A stretch of 64,000 nt of DNA from Mesorhabditis belari (Eukaryota; Nematoda; Chromadorea; Rhabditida; Rhabditidae), in NCBI GenBank assembly GCA_958450365.1, contig CAUEEP010000921.1:62001-126000 (forward strand), given 5' to 3'. Below, piece after piece: positions 40,558 through 51,300 of the stretch. The notes beneath the pieces are model-generated. The model was given only the letters and a program-made list of their open reading frames with translations. It searched no databases and was not told the origin of the DNA. Every line of letters starts with the position of its first letter. Position 1 is the first letter of the stretch. The translations under genes and the position numbers were made by a program.

Positions 40558-43500
40558 TCAACGATTCATCATCTCTAAAGCCTCTTGCTCCAAATCGCGA
40601 TCACCATTACTAAAAAAAAACAGTTATAAAACAGTTATAAAACTTTATAAAGCTTTATAAAACTTTATAAAAAGCTTTTTTTAAAAAGATATTTTAAAGA
40701 TAGATTGATTTTATAAAGAAAAATAAGTTTTTAAAGTTTTTGAAGTTTTTTTTTTGGATACCTTTGAGCATTGCTGACAGTGATTAAGTTGTAAACGGGT
40801 TCTAGATCGCTTGGAATGTGTTGAAGATAGCTGAAATTGATTTAAAGTGATTTAAATATCTTCTTTATCAATATCTTACGGGAGTGGGACAAATGCGACC
40901 TTTTTTTTTGCGCACCTGGACATTTGCGCACCTTTTTTTGCTGGAAAAGGCCTTAAGAAAGGTCGTAGAGCTTCAAAAATATTTCCATATAAGGGAATCG
41001 TATGCGTAGATTCCGAATTTCGACAAATCAGACCTCGCTGACACGTCAAATTTGGGCTGACAGGCAAAAACTGCGGAAAAGCGTTAAGTTGCGTAGTTTT
41101 TGCCTTTTAGCCCAAATTTGACGTGTCAGCGAGATCTGATTTGTTGAAATTCGGAATCTACGCATACGATTCCCTTATATGGAAATATTTTTGAAGCTCT
41201 ACGACCTTTCTTAAGGCCTTTTCCAGCATAAAAAAAGGTGCGCAAATGTCCAGGTGCGCAAAAAAAAGGTCGCATTTGTCCCACCCCCATATCTTACTTA
41301 GAAATCTCGATATAAGATCATATATTTGAGAAATTTACATAATTATCGAATAATCCAGAAAGCACACCTTTTTCTATGTGTTTTTGTGTTCAAAAGTGTA
41401 AAAGCACCGACTCTGGTGCACTGAATTCTCTATTTTTTTAGTATTTACAAGCAAAATAAGCAATTCCGTGCACCAGAAACGATGTGTTTATGTTTTTATG
41501 CACAAAATACGATTCAAGAACAAACATTCATTGTATTCTTGTAAATCCACCCTTTCTGGCGCACTGAATTCCGCATTTCATCTGCAATTTTAAACATTTG
41601 CTCCAAGAAAAATGATTTATTGAGTGCGCCAGAAAGGTGTGTTAACTTGTGAGCACAAAGTGCGCAAAATGTACGCACAAAGTGCGCAAAAAGTACTCAA
41701 AAAGTACACTCACCGATGCGCCAAAGCGCTCTTCGCCGTGTATCGACTCTCGGGCTGATAACGTAGCATTTCCTAGAAATTTGCATAATCTATAAATATC
41801 TATAAATCTAAAGCTTTATTATCTATAAATCTATCTATGAAGCTATCGCTTTATTATCTATAAATCTACTATATAAGGCACTAAGATGTCTGTCTGTCTG
41901 TGCGCACTACCCATGTTTAGGTCCAAAGCCTGGTTCATTGGCCCATAAGATGACTGCCTGTCTCAGATTTAAAATCGATCGGGTAATTAAATCGATGAAC
42001 AATCCGGAATGGTCAACTTTCAATAGTTAACTATTTCAATCTGGCCAATCTGCTATATAAAAAGGGACTAAGACGTCTGCCTGTCTGTGCGCACTACTCC
42101 TCCGCGCCCAGTGCACAGTTTTAAATGCTTTATAGTTAGTTTGGCTTAGAATTTCATGTAGTTGTGGAAAATGTTTTAAAATTTTTAAAAAACCAAAATT
42201 GCCGACTCGGGGAGTCGAACCCGGGTCGTGTGGGGTAGAGGTAAGCGCGCTCGCACTGCACCATCTACTGGCCGAGTAGGTTCCCAAACGAACGGAGGGA
42301 AGTGGTCGCGGACTCGCCTTTCTACGCGAATGTTTTAAAAGGCTTCTTCCTAGCTGGGGAACGCTGCATTGGTCCTAGCTGGGGGAACGCTATATTGGTC
42401 CTAGCTGGGAAAAGCTACATTGGTCCTAGCTGGGGAACGCTACATTGGTCCTAGCTGGGGAACGCTACATTGGTCCTAGCTGGGAAAAGCTACATTGGTC
42501 CTAGCTGGGGAACGCTACATTGGTCCTAGCTGGGAAAAGCTACATTGGTCCTAGCTGGGGAACGCTACATTGGTCCTAGCTGGGAAAAGCTACATTGGTC
42601 CTAGCTGGGGAACGCTACATTGGTCCTAGCTGGGAAAAGCTACATTGGTCCTAGCTGGGGGAACGCTATATTGGTCCTAGCTGGGGAACGCTACATTGGT
42701 CCTAGCTGGGGAACGCTACATTGGTCCTAGCTGGGGAACGCTACATTGGTCCTAGCTGGGGAACGCTATATTGGTCCTAGCTGGGGAACGCTACATTGAT
42801 CCTAGCTGGGGGAACGCTATATTGGTCCTAGCTGGGGAACGCTATATTGGTCCTAGCTGGGGAACGTTACATTGTCTAGTGGATAACGCATTAGGCTCTC
42901 GTCCAGAAGACCAGGGTTCGGTCCCCAATGCAGTTTTTTTCTTTAATTTTCTCAAGCAAGTTCTAGCATTTTGCATCGAGTGGCCGAGTGGTTAACGCGC
43001 GCGTCTCTCAAACGAACGGAAGAGAGGTCGCGGGTTCGGCTGCTCTCGGCGCCAATTCTTTTGCTTTTTGCTTCAAAAGAAGAATTGGCCGAATTTTTTG
43101 CCTTTTTGGACTTATAGAGATTAATTTATTTATTATACAAGCAAAAGATTTCGATTTACAAGAGATACCGGCAGCGAAGCCTCTGCTAGATCTATAGCTT
43201 TATTATCAATAAATCTATTAAAAAAACTCTCAAATTAAGACTATTTCTTATAGGAATTAGTCTTAAATACTTTTTTTAGTCACTGACCTTTATCAAATCG
43301 AATCCCTCCTCGTCTAATGGATGCATCTTCTTCTAAACTTTTAAAAATCAAAAATCTATCTAAATCTAACTCTAAATCTAAATCTAAATCTAAATCTAAA
43401 TCTAAATCTAAATCTAACTTTAAATTATTATCTACCTTTCTATCTAATCTATAATTTCCATTAGATAGCTTAAAATTATTCAAAACTCTTACCCGAAACT

Positions 43501-43756
43501 CCTCTTCATTGTACATCCATTTCGGGAAACTGAACTGATAGTCGGGCAGCCGCTCGACTTCAACCCAACTCTAGAGAAATTTTAGAAGAATTTCATTCGA
43601 ATACTATTTATTAACATTAATATATTCTCTATTTATCTATTAGAATATTAGTTTTTCAAAAAATACCGTTGAATCTGGTGTGCCCAGTACGCGAAAAATG
43701 TAGAAGAGTTGATCAATCTCAGAGTCGCCCATGAAAAGACTCCGACCGCGAACCAT
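40558..43756 (-). CDS. Cyclin-dependent kinase, C-terminal lobe only
   Basis: The exons, in transcription order, are 43667-43756, 43493-43570, 43288-43332, 41714-41772, 40762-40830 and 40558-40609. The phases match and give 130 residues to a stop. The start [20 protein letters not shown] followed by LGTP is diagnostic of CDK kinase subdomain X. It continues through [22 protein letters not shown] and [19 protein letters not shown] (subdomain XI with its conserved Arg). A non-standard tail follows ([21 protein letters not shown]). No exon with the glycine loop, HRDLKPQN or DFG was found on the minus strand up to 48 kb. The gene is therefore either a fragment or has very distant 5' exons. The first exon here happens to begin with ATG. 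The introns hold a CTAAAT array, tRNA-likes and a fold-back element. Confidence 0.75.
40880..41288. mobile_element. Fold-back element with 9-bp target duplication
   Basis: The two arms of about 190 bp are almost perfect inverted copies (outer block GTGGGACAAATGCGACC, inner block AAATTTGACGTGTCAGCGAG). ATATCTTAC occurs directly on both sides (40871-40879 and 41289-41297). A 9-bp duplication is typical of Mutator-like elements. There is no coding capacity. It sits in a CDK intron. Confidence 0.85.
41390..41700. repeat. Short inverted motifs TCTGGYGCACT / AGTGCGCCAGA
   Basis: TCTGGTGCACTGAATTC, GTGCACCAGAAACG, TCTGGCGCACTGAATTCCG and GTGCGCCAGAAAGG alternate in opposite orientations, with CACAAAGT blocks between them. 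Similar motifs occur at 29780-29910 and 44595-44760. Confidence 0.5.
42201..42276 (-). pseudogene. tRNA-like sequence
   Basis: The minus strand has AGTAGATGGTGCAGTGCGAGC and an exact T-arm CCGGGTTCGACTCCCC followed by GAGTCGGC. The D-arm and anticodon stem are not standard. Confidence 0.5.
42340..42878. repeat. 25-bp minisatellite
   Basis: About 21 copies of a unit containing CCTAGCTGGGGAACGCTACA. Two variants (GGGGAACGC and GGGAAAAGC) alternate regularly in the centre, a higher-order pattern. Its right edge merges into the next tRNA-like sequence. Confidence 0.92.
42866..42931 (+). pseudogene. tRNA-like sequence at the array edge
   Basis: ACATTGTCTAGTGGATAACGC, then an anticodon-arm-like TCTCGTC, then GGGTTCGGTCCCCAATG. 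The first six bases ACATTG are at the same time the last array unit and pair with CAATG at the 3' end. Confidence 0.55.
42977..43054 (+). pseudogene. tRNA-like sequence (Leu/Ser type)
   Basis: GAGTGGCCGAGTGGTTAACGC is a class II D-arm, the anticodon loop position reads CTCAAAC, and GCGGGTTCGGCTGC replaces the T-arm. Confidence 0.55.
43366..43425. repeat. Hexamer array (CTAAAT)
   Basis: About ten copies occur within a CDK intron. The Asp/Leu-rich minus frame spanning it is not coding. Confidence 0.85.
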
Positions 43757-44084
43757 CTAGAATTATTTGCACTTAGATCAATAGCTTTATAGCAATAGCA
43801 ATAGCTTAAACATTTATAGAAGTTTCTGGATACTAAGTTTATTGAATTTTATTCTAAAAAACGATTATTTGTGTAAGTACTGGATTTTAAAATCCAGACT
43901 CTGTGATATTGAGACTCAATGATTCTCTAAAGCCCTTAAAAGTCGATCAATTGATTTAGAAGGGAAGTTTATCATAAATTATAAAAGAAATATATCAAAT
44001 CATGAAATATTTATAAGCTTTTTATAAGATCGATAAGTAAAAACAGGCTTTAGGCCTTGCAAGTTGCTCTAAGCAATTGTTTTA

Positions 44085-44312
44085 GAGCAACTCAGTTGCT
44101 CTAAAAGCAATTGTTCTTCAGTTACAACTAGGCTAAGACTTGCTTGGCTTTACTGCTGCTTTACATTGGCTATTGCAATTTTGCAAATTCACTAGAAGTC
44201 AGATATTCTTCTGATCTAACCCAAGAACTTTTTGTGAGCCAGCAGTAAAGCCAAGCAAGTCTTAGCCTAGTTGTAGCTGAAGAACAATTGCTTTTAGAGC
44301 AACTCAGTACGA
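44085..44312. repeat. Inverted repeat, about 54-bp arms
   Basis: CAACTAGGCTAAGACTTGCT and the rest of the left arm are repeated inverted at 44225-44310 around a spacer of about 90 bp. The right arm runs straight into the AGTACGATAA array. Confidence 0.8.
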
Positions 44313-44555
44313 TAAAGTACGATAAAGTACGATAGAGTACGATAAAGTACGATAAAGTACGATAGAGTACGATAGAGTACGATAGAGTACGATAAAGTAC
44401 GATAAAGTACGATAAAGTACGGTAGAGTACGATAAAGTACGGTAGAGTACGATAAAGTACGGTAGAGTACGATAAAGTACGGTAGAGTACGATAAAGTAC
44501 GATAAAGTACAATAAAGTACGATAAAGTACAATAAAGTACGATAAAGTACGTTAG
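44303..44555. repeat. 10-bp array (AGTACGATAA)
   Basis: About 25 copies with AGTACGATAG and AGTACGGTAG variants in blocks. The Tyr/Leu-rich minus frames are repeat translation. Confidence 0.92.
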
Positions 44556-44839
44556 AAATTGCCCGAAAATTAAATGTTGGCGTGAATGCTTGATCTACTG
44601 GTGTACTTTGTGTTCACCTCTAAACACACGCTTTCTACTGCACTGGATTCCAGTTTTCTTGTGATAGAAAGAGTCGTTTCTTTGAGAAAAGAGAAATTTG
44701 AAAGGATTCATTGCTCCAGAAAGTTTGCGTTTACAAAATTCGAGCACAAAGTACGAGGAAAGCGTGTTTGCTGTGTGTTTTTTAGCTGAATATTCTATAA
44801 ACAATAGAATAAAGACTTAACGTAAATACTGTCCTAGTA

Positions 44840-45067
44840 CCCCAGCCCCATAATGACGGTGCGGAGCATCGCGTAGTCTAGCTTTGAACGAGTTTTTCTC
44901 GACACTGGTTTATGCTACAATGCTCGTTTAGATATCAAAAAATAGCTGAAATTCAGGGCTATTTTTTGATACCTAAGCGCGCATTGTAGCATAAACCAGT
45001 GTCGAGAAAAACTCATTCAAAGCTAGACTACGCAACGCTCCGCACCGTCATTATGGGGGTGGGGCGC
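44840..45067. mobile_element. TA-flanked near-perfect palindromic element
   Basis: The arms of about 110 bp (outer CCCCATAATGACGGTGCGGAG, inner ATATCAAAAAATAGC) are inverted around a short loop. Same family as 4736-4934. Confidence 0.8.
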
Positions 45068-45383
45068 TAATACAGTATTTATAGGATTTCTTTACTTTTT
45101 TTCTTTTAGATCTCACCGCAACGCCGTGAAAAAGAAGTCGTTTAAATGATTCTCTTCAGAAAATCTTTCAAATAATCCAAAAGTATCCAAAAATATCTCT
45201 AATTTTTAAAATCTAATTTATTTTATGCAAATGCTTTTCCAGATTTTTCCTATTTTTCTTATTTTTCTTATTTAAACGCTGTGATAAAAATGTCCAAATT
45301 TACATATTTCTATAAATTTGCATTTCATTTGCGTCATTCGGTGCTCAAATTTTGTCTTTCTTTTTTTCTTTTTTCGATTTTGG

Positions 45384-45995
45384 ATAGGCTAATTTCAGCA
45401 ATTTCAGCAACAGCAACTGGATCATTTGCGCAACTCGCTCAACTCGCCATAACTCTCTTCTAAGTGAACCAATCTTTATGATTTTTGTGTCATTTTGTAG
45501 ATCTCATTGAGATCTACAAAATGACACAAAAATCATAAAGATTGACCGACTTAGAAACAAGTTAGTTAACTTCTAACTTTAAAAAGTTAGAGTTGCGCAA
45601 AAAATTTGGAGCAAAGTAGTAAAGTAGCAAGAGAAAAGGGGAAAAAAGAGGAGTGATAAAGAAAGAGACGAAAAACAGACAAGAATTGGAAAGGAGCGTC
45701 GCGTAGTCGAGCAATTTCCTCTGTTTCAGACAATGGTTACGCTTGGGATATCGCGAAACTACAATTATTCCAATATCAACTCATTTCCGTCAATTTCTCC
45801 AACTCTAACCTCGATTTTGGTTTCATTTTGTTACACTTATTGAGATCTACAAAATGAAACCAAAATCTAAAAGATTGGTACACTTAGAAAAAAGTTATGG
45901 CGAGTTGCGCAAATGGCCCTGTTGCGCAAACGAGCCAGCTGCGCAAATGACTCAGTTACTCAAAACAAATTGCGGAAATTAGCCTGCCCTCTGAT
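45384..45995. mobile_element. Palindromic GCGCAACTCGCC element family, compound copy
   Basis: The central palindrome around GTAGATCTCATTGAGATCTAC (near 45500) is flanked by inverted TTTGCGCAACTCG/CGAGTTGCGCAAA blocks. A second, rearranged palindrome is present near 45850. Relatives lie at 46645-46866 and 54898-55137. Confidence 0.7.
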
Positions 45996-46094
45996 TTCTG
46001 TACATTTACGGTATTATTCATTCTCTTTAATGTTTTTAATGTTTTAAATGTTTCAAATAATATTCAAAAACATTTATTCACATATAAATGAAAA

Positions 46095-46640
46095 TTGGGA
46101 TGCACCAAAACACATGACAGAGCTCGAGAACTCAAACTCGCGCCAACTGCAATAGAGCAATGGGGTCAGTGTCTTGGATGTTGTGAGAATGTGGAGATGT
46201 CTTCTCCACATGGTTCTCACAACATCCAAGACAAATCGGTGAACCAGGAGTTGGACGAGACGTATATTTCCAAGCGCAAATACAATCGTGACAGAATTCC
46301 CGGTCAAAGAAGGATGTGGTCGTTCGGCGGAATCGAATGTGGCTCCATGCAGTTGGTTCAAAGACGGGATGCACCCACCCTTCTCAGCATTGTGCAAGCT
46401 TGCGTTCGACCCGACAGCAACCTCTACACTGACTTGTGAGGTGCCTACGTTGGAATTCCAATCTTGCCTCAACTCTACCGTCAACTCTATCGTCAACCGT
46501 TAACCACCAGCGGAATTTTGTCAACCAAGCAAATGGCGCCCACTCACAAAGGGCGCAGCAAATGGCACCCACTCACATGCGCTTCAAGAAGTTGATCATC
46601 AAAAGGCCAAATAGTGTCAATACTTATTTGCCGATACTTA
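46095..46640 (+). other. Cys-rich open frame between two direct repeats
   Basis: The plus frame reads FPVKEGCGRSAESNVAPCSW, KDGMHPPFSALCKLAFDP, STLTCEVP and FQSCLNSTVN, ending at 46502. It has five Cys, protein-like composition and an AACCAG acceptor-like site at about 46249, so it may be a 3' exon of a secreted protein. It is enclosed by two copies of a segment of about 95 bp (45996-46094 and 46867-46962), each next to a palindromic element. It could be cargo moved with them. There is no start exon. Confidence 0.3.
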
Positions 46641-46644
46641 TTTT

Positions 46645-46866
46645 ACTCAGGTATGGGGAGGACTACTTTGCGCCAATTTTTTTTGCGCGACTCGCAACAA
46701 CTATAACTTTTTTCTAAGTGAACCAATCTTTATGATCTTTGTGTCATTTTGTAGATCCCAATGAGATCTACAAAATGACACAAAAATCATAAAGTTTGGC
46801 CGACTTAGAAAAAAGTTATGGCGAGTTGCGCAAATAACTCTGTTGCGGAAATTAGCCTACGCCCTG
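46645..46866. mobile_element. Palindromic GCGCAACTCGCC element, copy
   Basis: Central ATTTTGTAGATC...GATCTACAAAAT palindrome with outer ends GGACTACTTTGCGCC and GGAAATTAGCCTACGCCCT. Confidence 0.7.
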
Positions 46867-47104
46867 ATTTCTGTACATTTACGGTACCATTCATTCTCTT
46901 TAACGTTTTAAATGTTTCAAATAATATTCAAAAACATTTATTCACAGATAAATGCAAATTGTACATAGATTTTTGAAAAAAAACCCGTTAAAAATTAGGA
47001 AAATTTAGGGGCAAACCCGTCTCAAATTTTGGGAAAACATTAGAAAACTATAAAACTAAAAAAGCGAACATTTACCTCAAATTTAGCTAACATTTCCTCT
47101 GTGA

Positions 47105-47243
47105 TTAGTTAGAAGTCGAAAAATCTATGCTCTCGCAAGATTGTGATCTTCTAATGTCTGCTCGAGAATCACTTTCACCGCCAGCCATGTCTCTTTGGCG
47201 ATCGGGAGCAGCCAATGAGGACGAACTTGGAAAGCGAACCATG
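47105..47243 (-). CDS. Orphan 3'-terminal exon
   Basis: A GTGATTCAG acceptor is followed by one base and 45 codons to a stop: MVRFPSSSSLAAPDRQRDMA, then GGESDSRADIRRSQ and ESIDFSTSN. The composition (Ser/Arg/Asp-rich) looks like a real disordered C-terminus. The phase (needs two preceding bases) does not fit the carboxypeptidase exon at 48389. I found no partner exon, because an element (47323-47834) and an array (48030-48388) lie immediately upstream. Confidence 0.4.
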
Positions 47244-47322
47244 CTGAATCACAAAAAAGAATCTTCTTGTGCTTTTCATCCATTAGATTCTCTTTTATTA
47301 GAATCTCTTTTATTATCTTTTA

Positions 47323-47834
47323 TTGGGTTGGGGAGAATGAGTCGGCGCCAAACTTTAAAGGGACTTTTTGCACACATAAAGCCTTCTTTAAACATACGTT
47401 TGGTTTCATCAAAAGGATCCACTATTTCTCTACAAAATAACTTTTGAGAGATTCCACAAAGCTTTTCTTTCGTGGAGTTTATGAACTTCCAAACGCAGCT
47501 GGCTAAAATGGCAAAGAGTCTGACTCATCATTTGAACAGTTTCTTTCACATAAACCTTCTTTGGTGTTTATATAAAAAAGATAGAGCACATTCAATTACT
47601 TAAGTTGCCAAATTTGCAGGAAGATCCCACTAATGGTTTTTTCTAGATGACAGTTTGTAGTTTTTGTGAAAAAATGGCTTTTTCTTGAGCTGTTTGAATT
47701 TTCTTTTAAATCTCATTTTGTAGAGAATTAGTTAACCATTCTACTCATATCAAACGCATATTATTTGACGAAGTCGAATAGAAGTTTTAGACATTTTTTT
47801 GATTTTCGGCGCCGACTCATTCTCCCCAACCCAA
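47323..47834. mobile_element. TA-flanked MITE with TTGGGTTGGGGAG ends
   Basis: The left end TTGGGTTGGGGAGAATGAGT and the right end ACTCATTCTCCCCAACCCAA are perfect inverted repeats, with TA duplicated (47321-47322, 47835-47836). There is no transposase frame. The ends resemble mariner-type termini. Confidence 0.85.
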
Positions 47835-48021
47835 TAACTTACATTATAATCTTTATACTTATTATCTTTTAACTTACACTAACTTACTTTTAACTTTAAC
47901 TTACATACAGTCTTTACTTTACAGTCTCTCTCTATAACAGAACTCTATAAAAGTACATTTATTGGGAGAACATCGCCAAAATAATCCAGTCTCATCAAGA
48001 ATCTTAATCCATTATAATTTT

Positions 48022-48388
48022 TTAATTTACAAGAACGTACAGAACTTACAGGACTTACAGGACTTACAGGGACTTACAGGACCTACAAGAACCTACAAGA
48101 ACCTACAAGAACGTACAGAACTTACAGGACTTACAGGACTTACAGGGACTTACAGGACTTACAGGACTTCCAAGAACTTACAGGACTTACAGAACTTACA
48201 GAACTTACAGGACTTACAAGAACTTACAGGACTTACAGGACTTACAGGGACTTAAAGGACTTACAGGACTTCCAACAACTTACAGGACTTACAGAACTTA
48301 CAGAACTTACAGGACTTACAAGAACCTACAAGAACCTACAAGAACTTACAGGACTTACAAGAACCTACAAGAATCTACAAGAACTTAC
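48022..48388. repeat. Array of splice-donor-like units (GTAAGTCCT)
   Basis: Read on the minus strand, about 35 units of GTAAGTTCT, GTAAGTCCT, GTAGGTTCTT or GTAAGTCCCT follow directly after the coding end of the carboxypeptidase exon at 48389. The first unit is that exon's own donor (GTAAGTTC). The donor has been amplified into a satellite. Confidence 0.85.
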
Positions 48389-51300
48389 AAGAAAGATCCG
48401 GTGGCAGCTCGAGTACGTAGACGTATTTCGTATTCGTGTTCGCTTTGATCCAATCAGTTGCACCGCCTGTAGCTGGGCCTGAAAAGAAGCTTGATCTCTT
48501 GAAGATATCAGTGGTCATAAGTTCATATTTGAGCATGAAAATGTCAGTAAAACTCTTAAAAGAATAAGAATATTAGTTAGTTATTAATCTATACAAAGTT
48601 ATATCAGGTTTATCAGGCTTTTCGTTCTTTTTCATACTTTCGTTGAAACAAAAAAACAAATCAACCAATTAAGCTATGCTTTTTTCTTTCTTGTTAAAAT
48701 CTCCATCTTTTTAAGTCAATTTCGGTCAATTTCAGTCAATTTCCGGTCAATTTCGGTTCATTTACGAGCAAATTCGAGAGGGGAAACCCATACTTTCCCT
48801 GAAAATCTATAAAAACCTCTACGTAGAAATTGGCTGAATCATTTTCTCTGAAAATTTGACTATATACGAAACTTTTTATGCTCTATCTTTTATCTCTAGA
48901 CACCAAAATAGGTTTCTTTAAGCTAAAAGCTCTAAATCAAATCATAAAGCCGCCGCCTGTCGCCCGACGACTCGACTTTTCACTACCCGACTTTATACTC
49001 TCAAAAAAGCCAAAAATAAGGCATTTTAAACCCGTTTTAATGTTATTTTTCAGAAGAATAATTGCTCTTTCTAATAAAACAAATCGTAGTTTAATTGGTG
49101 CATTTTTTCGTTTAAAAACGGAACACGAAAAGATTTTCTGGACCGTCTGACTTTGACCTTGAATTTCTTGGCTCATAATTGTCCAATTGAAACAATTTTG
49201 GTATCAATCGATAGTAAAAGACTTGACGAGTTTAATGATACCAATAATGTTTTAATCAGATAATTGTAGGCTAAGAAATTCTAGATCAAAGTTGGCAAAA
49301 AAGGGGCGGATCTATTGTCCGAGAATGAGTGACCGTCTAACTTTGACCTTGAATTTCTTGGCGCACAATTGTCCAATTAAAACAATTTTGATATCAATCG
49401 ATAGAAAAAGACCTGACGAGTTTAATGATACCAAAATTGTTTCAATCGGATAATTGTAGGTCAAGAAATTTGGGGTCAAAGTTAGATGAGAAAAAGAGGC
49501 AGAGTTTTTAGGTTCAAAAATTTTGAAATAGGTTTAAATAGGTTTAAAAAACCTATTTTCAGGAATCTTTTTCAGGAAGTATCAATCGGATAATTGTGCG
49601 TCGCTTTAGCTCTAAACAAAGTTAAACTCACCGAGCATATCGGCCGCCGTGCCAATCTTGTACTTTGTCTCCCGATACTGGTACAGCGCTTCAGCCGCTC
49701 GGAAAGCAAGTCTTTCCTGGATCATCTTTTATTATATTTCGTTCGTTTTCTCTTACCAAATCCGCATAATCTTTTGGATGATGTTTCCGGTGATCATTGT
49801 ATGGAAGAATCCACAATTGTCCATGGGTATGCATTGAGAAAAACGCGTGGATGCGACCAGAGAGCTCTCGTGACGTCACATAGTCGCGAACGGCTCTAGA
49901 AATTTTTAGAAAAGAGTTTTTTTGAAAACCTTATCATCAATCCAACCTTGTCTCGGGTTCACTGAAGGGGAAAGGCCCTTGGAATTCATCGGAGCACGGG
50001 TTGTTGAACGGATAGTTTGTCTAGAAAGTTTCGAGTTAACTTTTTGGGAAGCCAATTCAAAAAAATCTAAACAAAATTCATCAAAGATCACCTGGTCGCG
50101 TCCGTTTCCTTCCTATTTTCGTTGCTATTTTGCAATTATTCGTGCCGCATTTTTTGCCCTTTTTCTCCCTTCCCGAAATTGTTTTTTTGGTCTTGCCTTC
50201 TTTCTTGGGGGACTTTGTTGTTTCATTTTTGAGGCGCATACTGTTTTTGTAATAGGTATTGTTGCATTTTGGTTATGTACTAATAAACAGTAAAATTATA
50301 AATTCAACTTACTTTCTGCTACCCTTCAGATTTTAAATCCTGTTTAGATAACTGGTTTAACATTGTAGAGAGAGAGCTTACTAACATTTGTGTCGCCACC
50401 GACGAGTATTAATCTTGTGTTGGATGCTGCGCGTTCTTGTTATGTTGTAAGCGCTTTGGGGAAACCCATTTAACCTTCTTTGTGCAATTCGGCTATTCTG
50501 AAGCAAAATCATCCTCGATGATAAGGTTAAAGCGGGTCGCACCCCAAACTGTTTTGTGCCACCCAAAAAAGTCACGTTTATCGATTTTTTTTGGTTTAAA
50601 AAGCGAATTTCTCGCTGATCGCGTTTCCGTTTCCTTTTCCGTTTCCTTCCTATTTGCGTTGCTATTTTGCAATTATTCTTGTCGCATTTTTTGCCCTTTT
50701 TCTCCCTTCCCGAAATTGTTTTTTTGGTCTTGCCTTCTTTCTTGGGGGACTTTGTTATTTCATTTTTGAGGCGCATGCTGTTTTTGTAATAGGTATTGTT
50801 GCATTTCGGTTATGTACTAATAAACAGTAAAATTATAAATTCAACTTACTTTCTGCTACCCTTCAGGTTTTAAATCCTGTTTAGATAACTGGTTTAACAT
50901 TATAGAGAGTGTTTAACATGTTTAACACTGTTTTACTAACATTTGTGTCACCAGCGACGTAGTTTCAATCCGATTCGTACTCTTCTCAAGAGTATTAATC
51001 TATTGTTGGATACTACGTGTTCTTGTTACGTTGTAAGCGCTTTTGGGGAAACCCTTTTTAACCTTTTGTGCTATTCGGCCATTCTTAAGGCAGAATCATC
51101 CTCGTTGATAAGGTTAAAGCGGTTAAAGCGCACCCCAAACTCTACCGTAAATACTGTAATAGTCGAAATTCATCAAAGATCACCTGTTTAAAAGCGAAAT
51201 CCCAATTTCGATTTAAATCCACTCCCTCACAACAAACATTTCGCACGGTGAGTGAATGGAAACCGCTGCAATTCTTTGGAGCTCGATTTTTCCGCCATTG

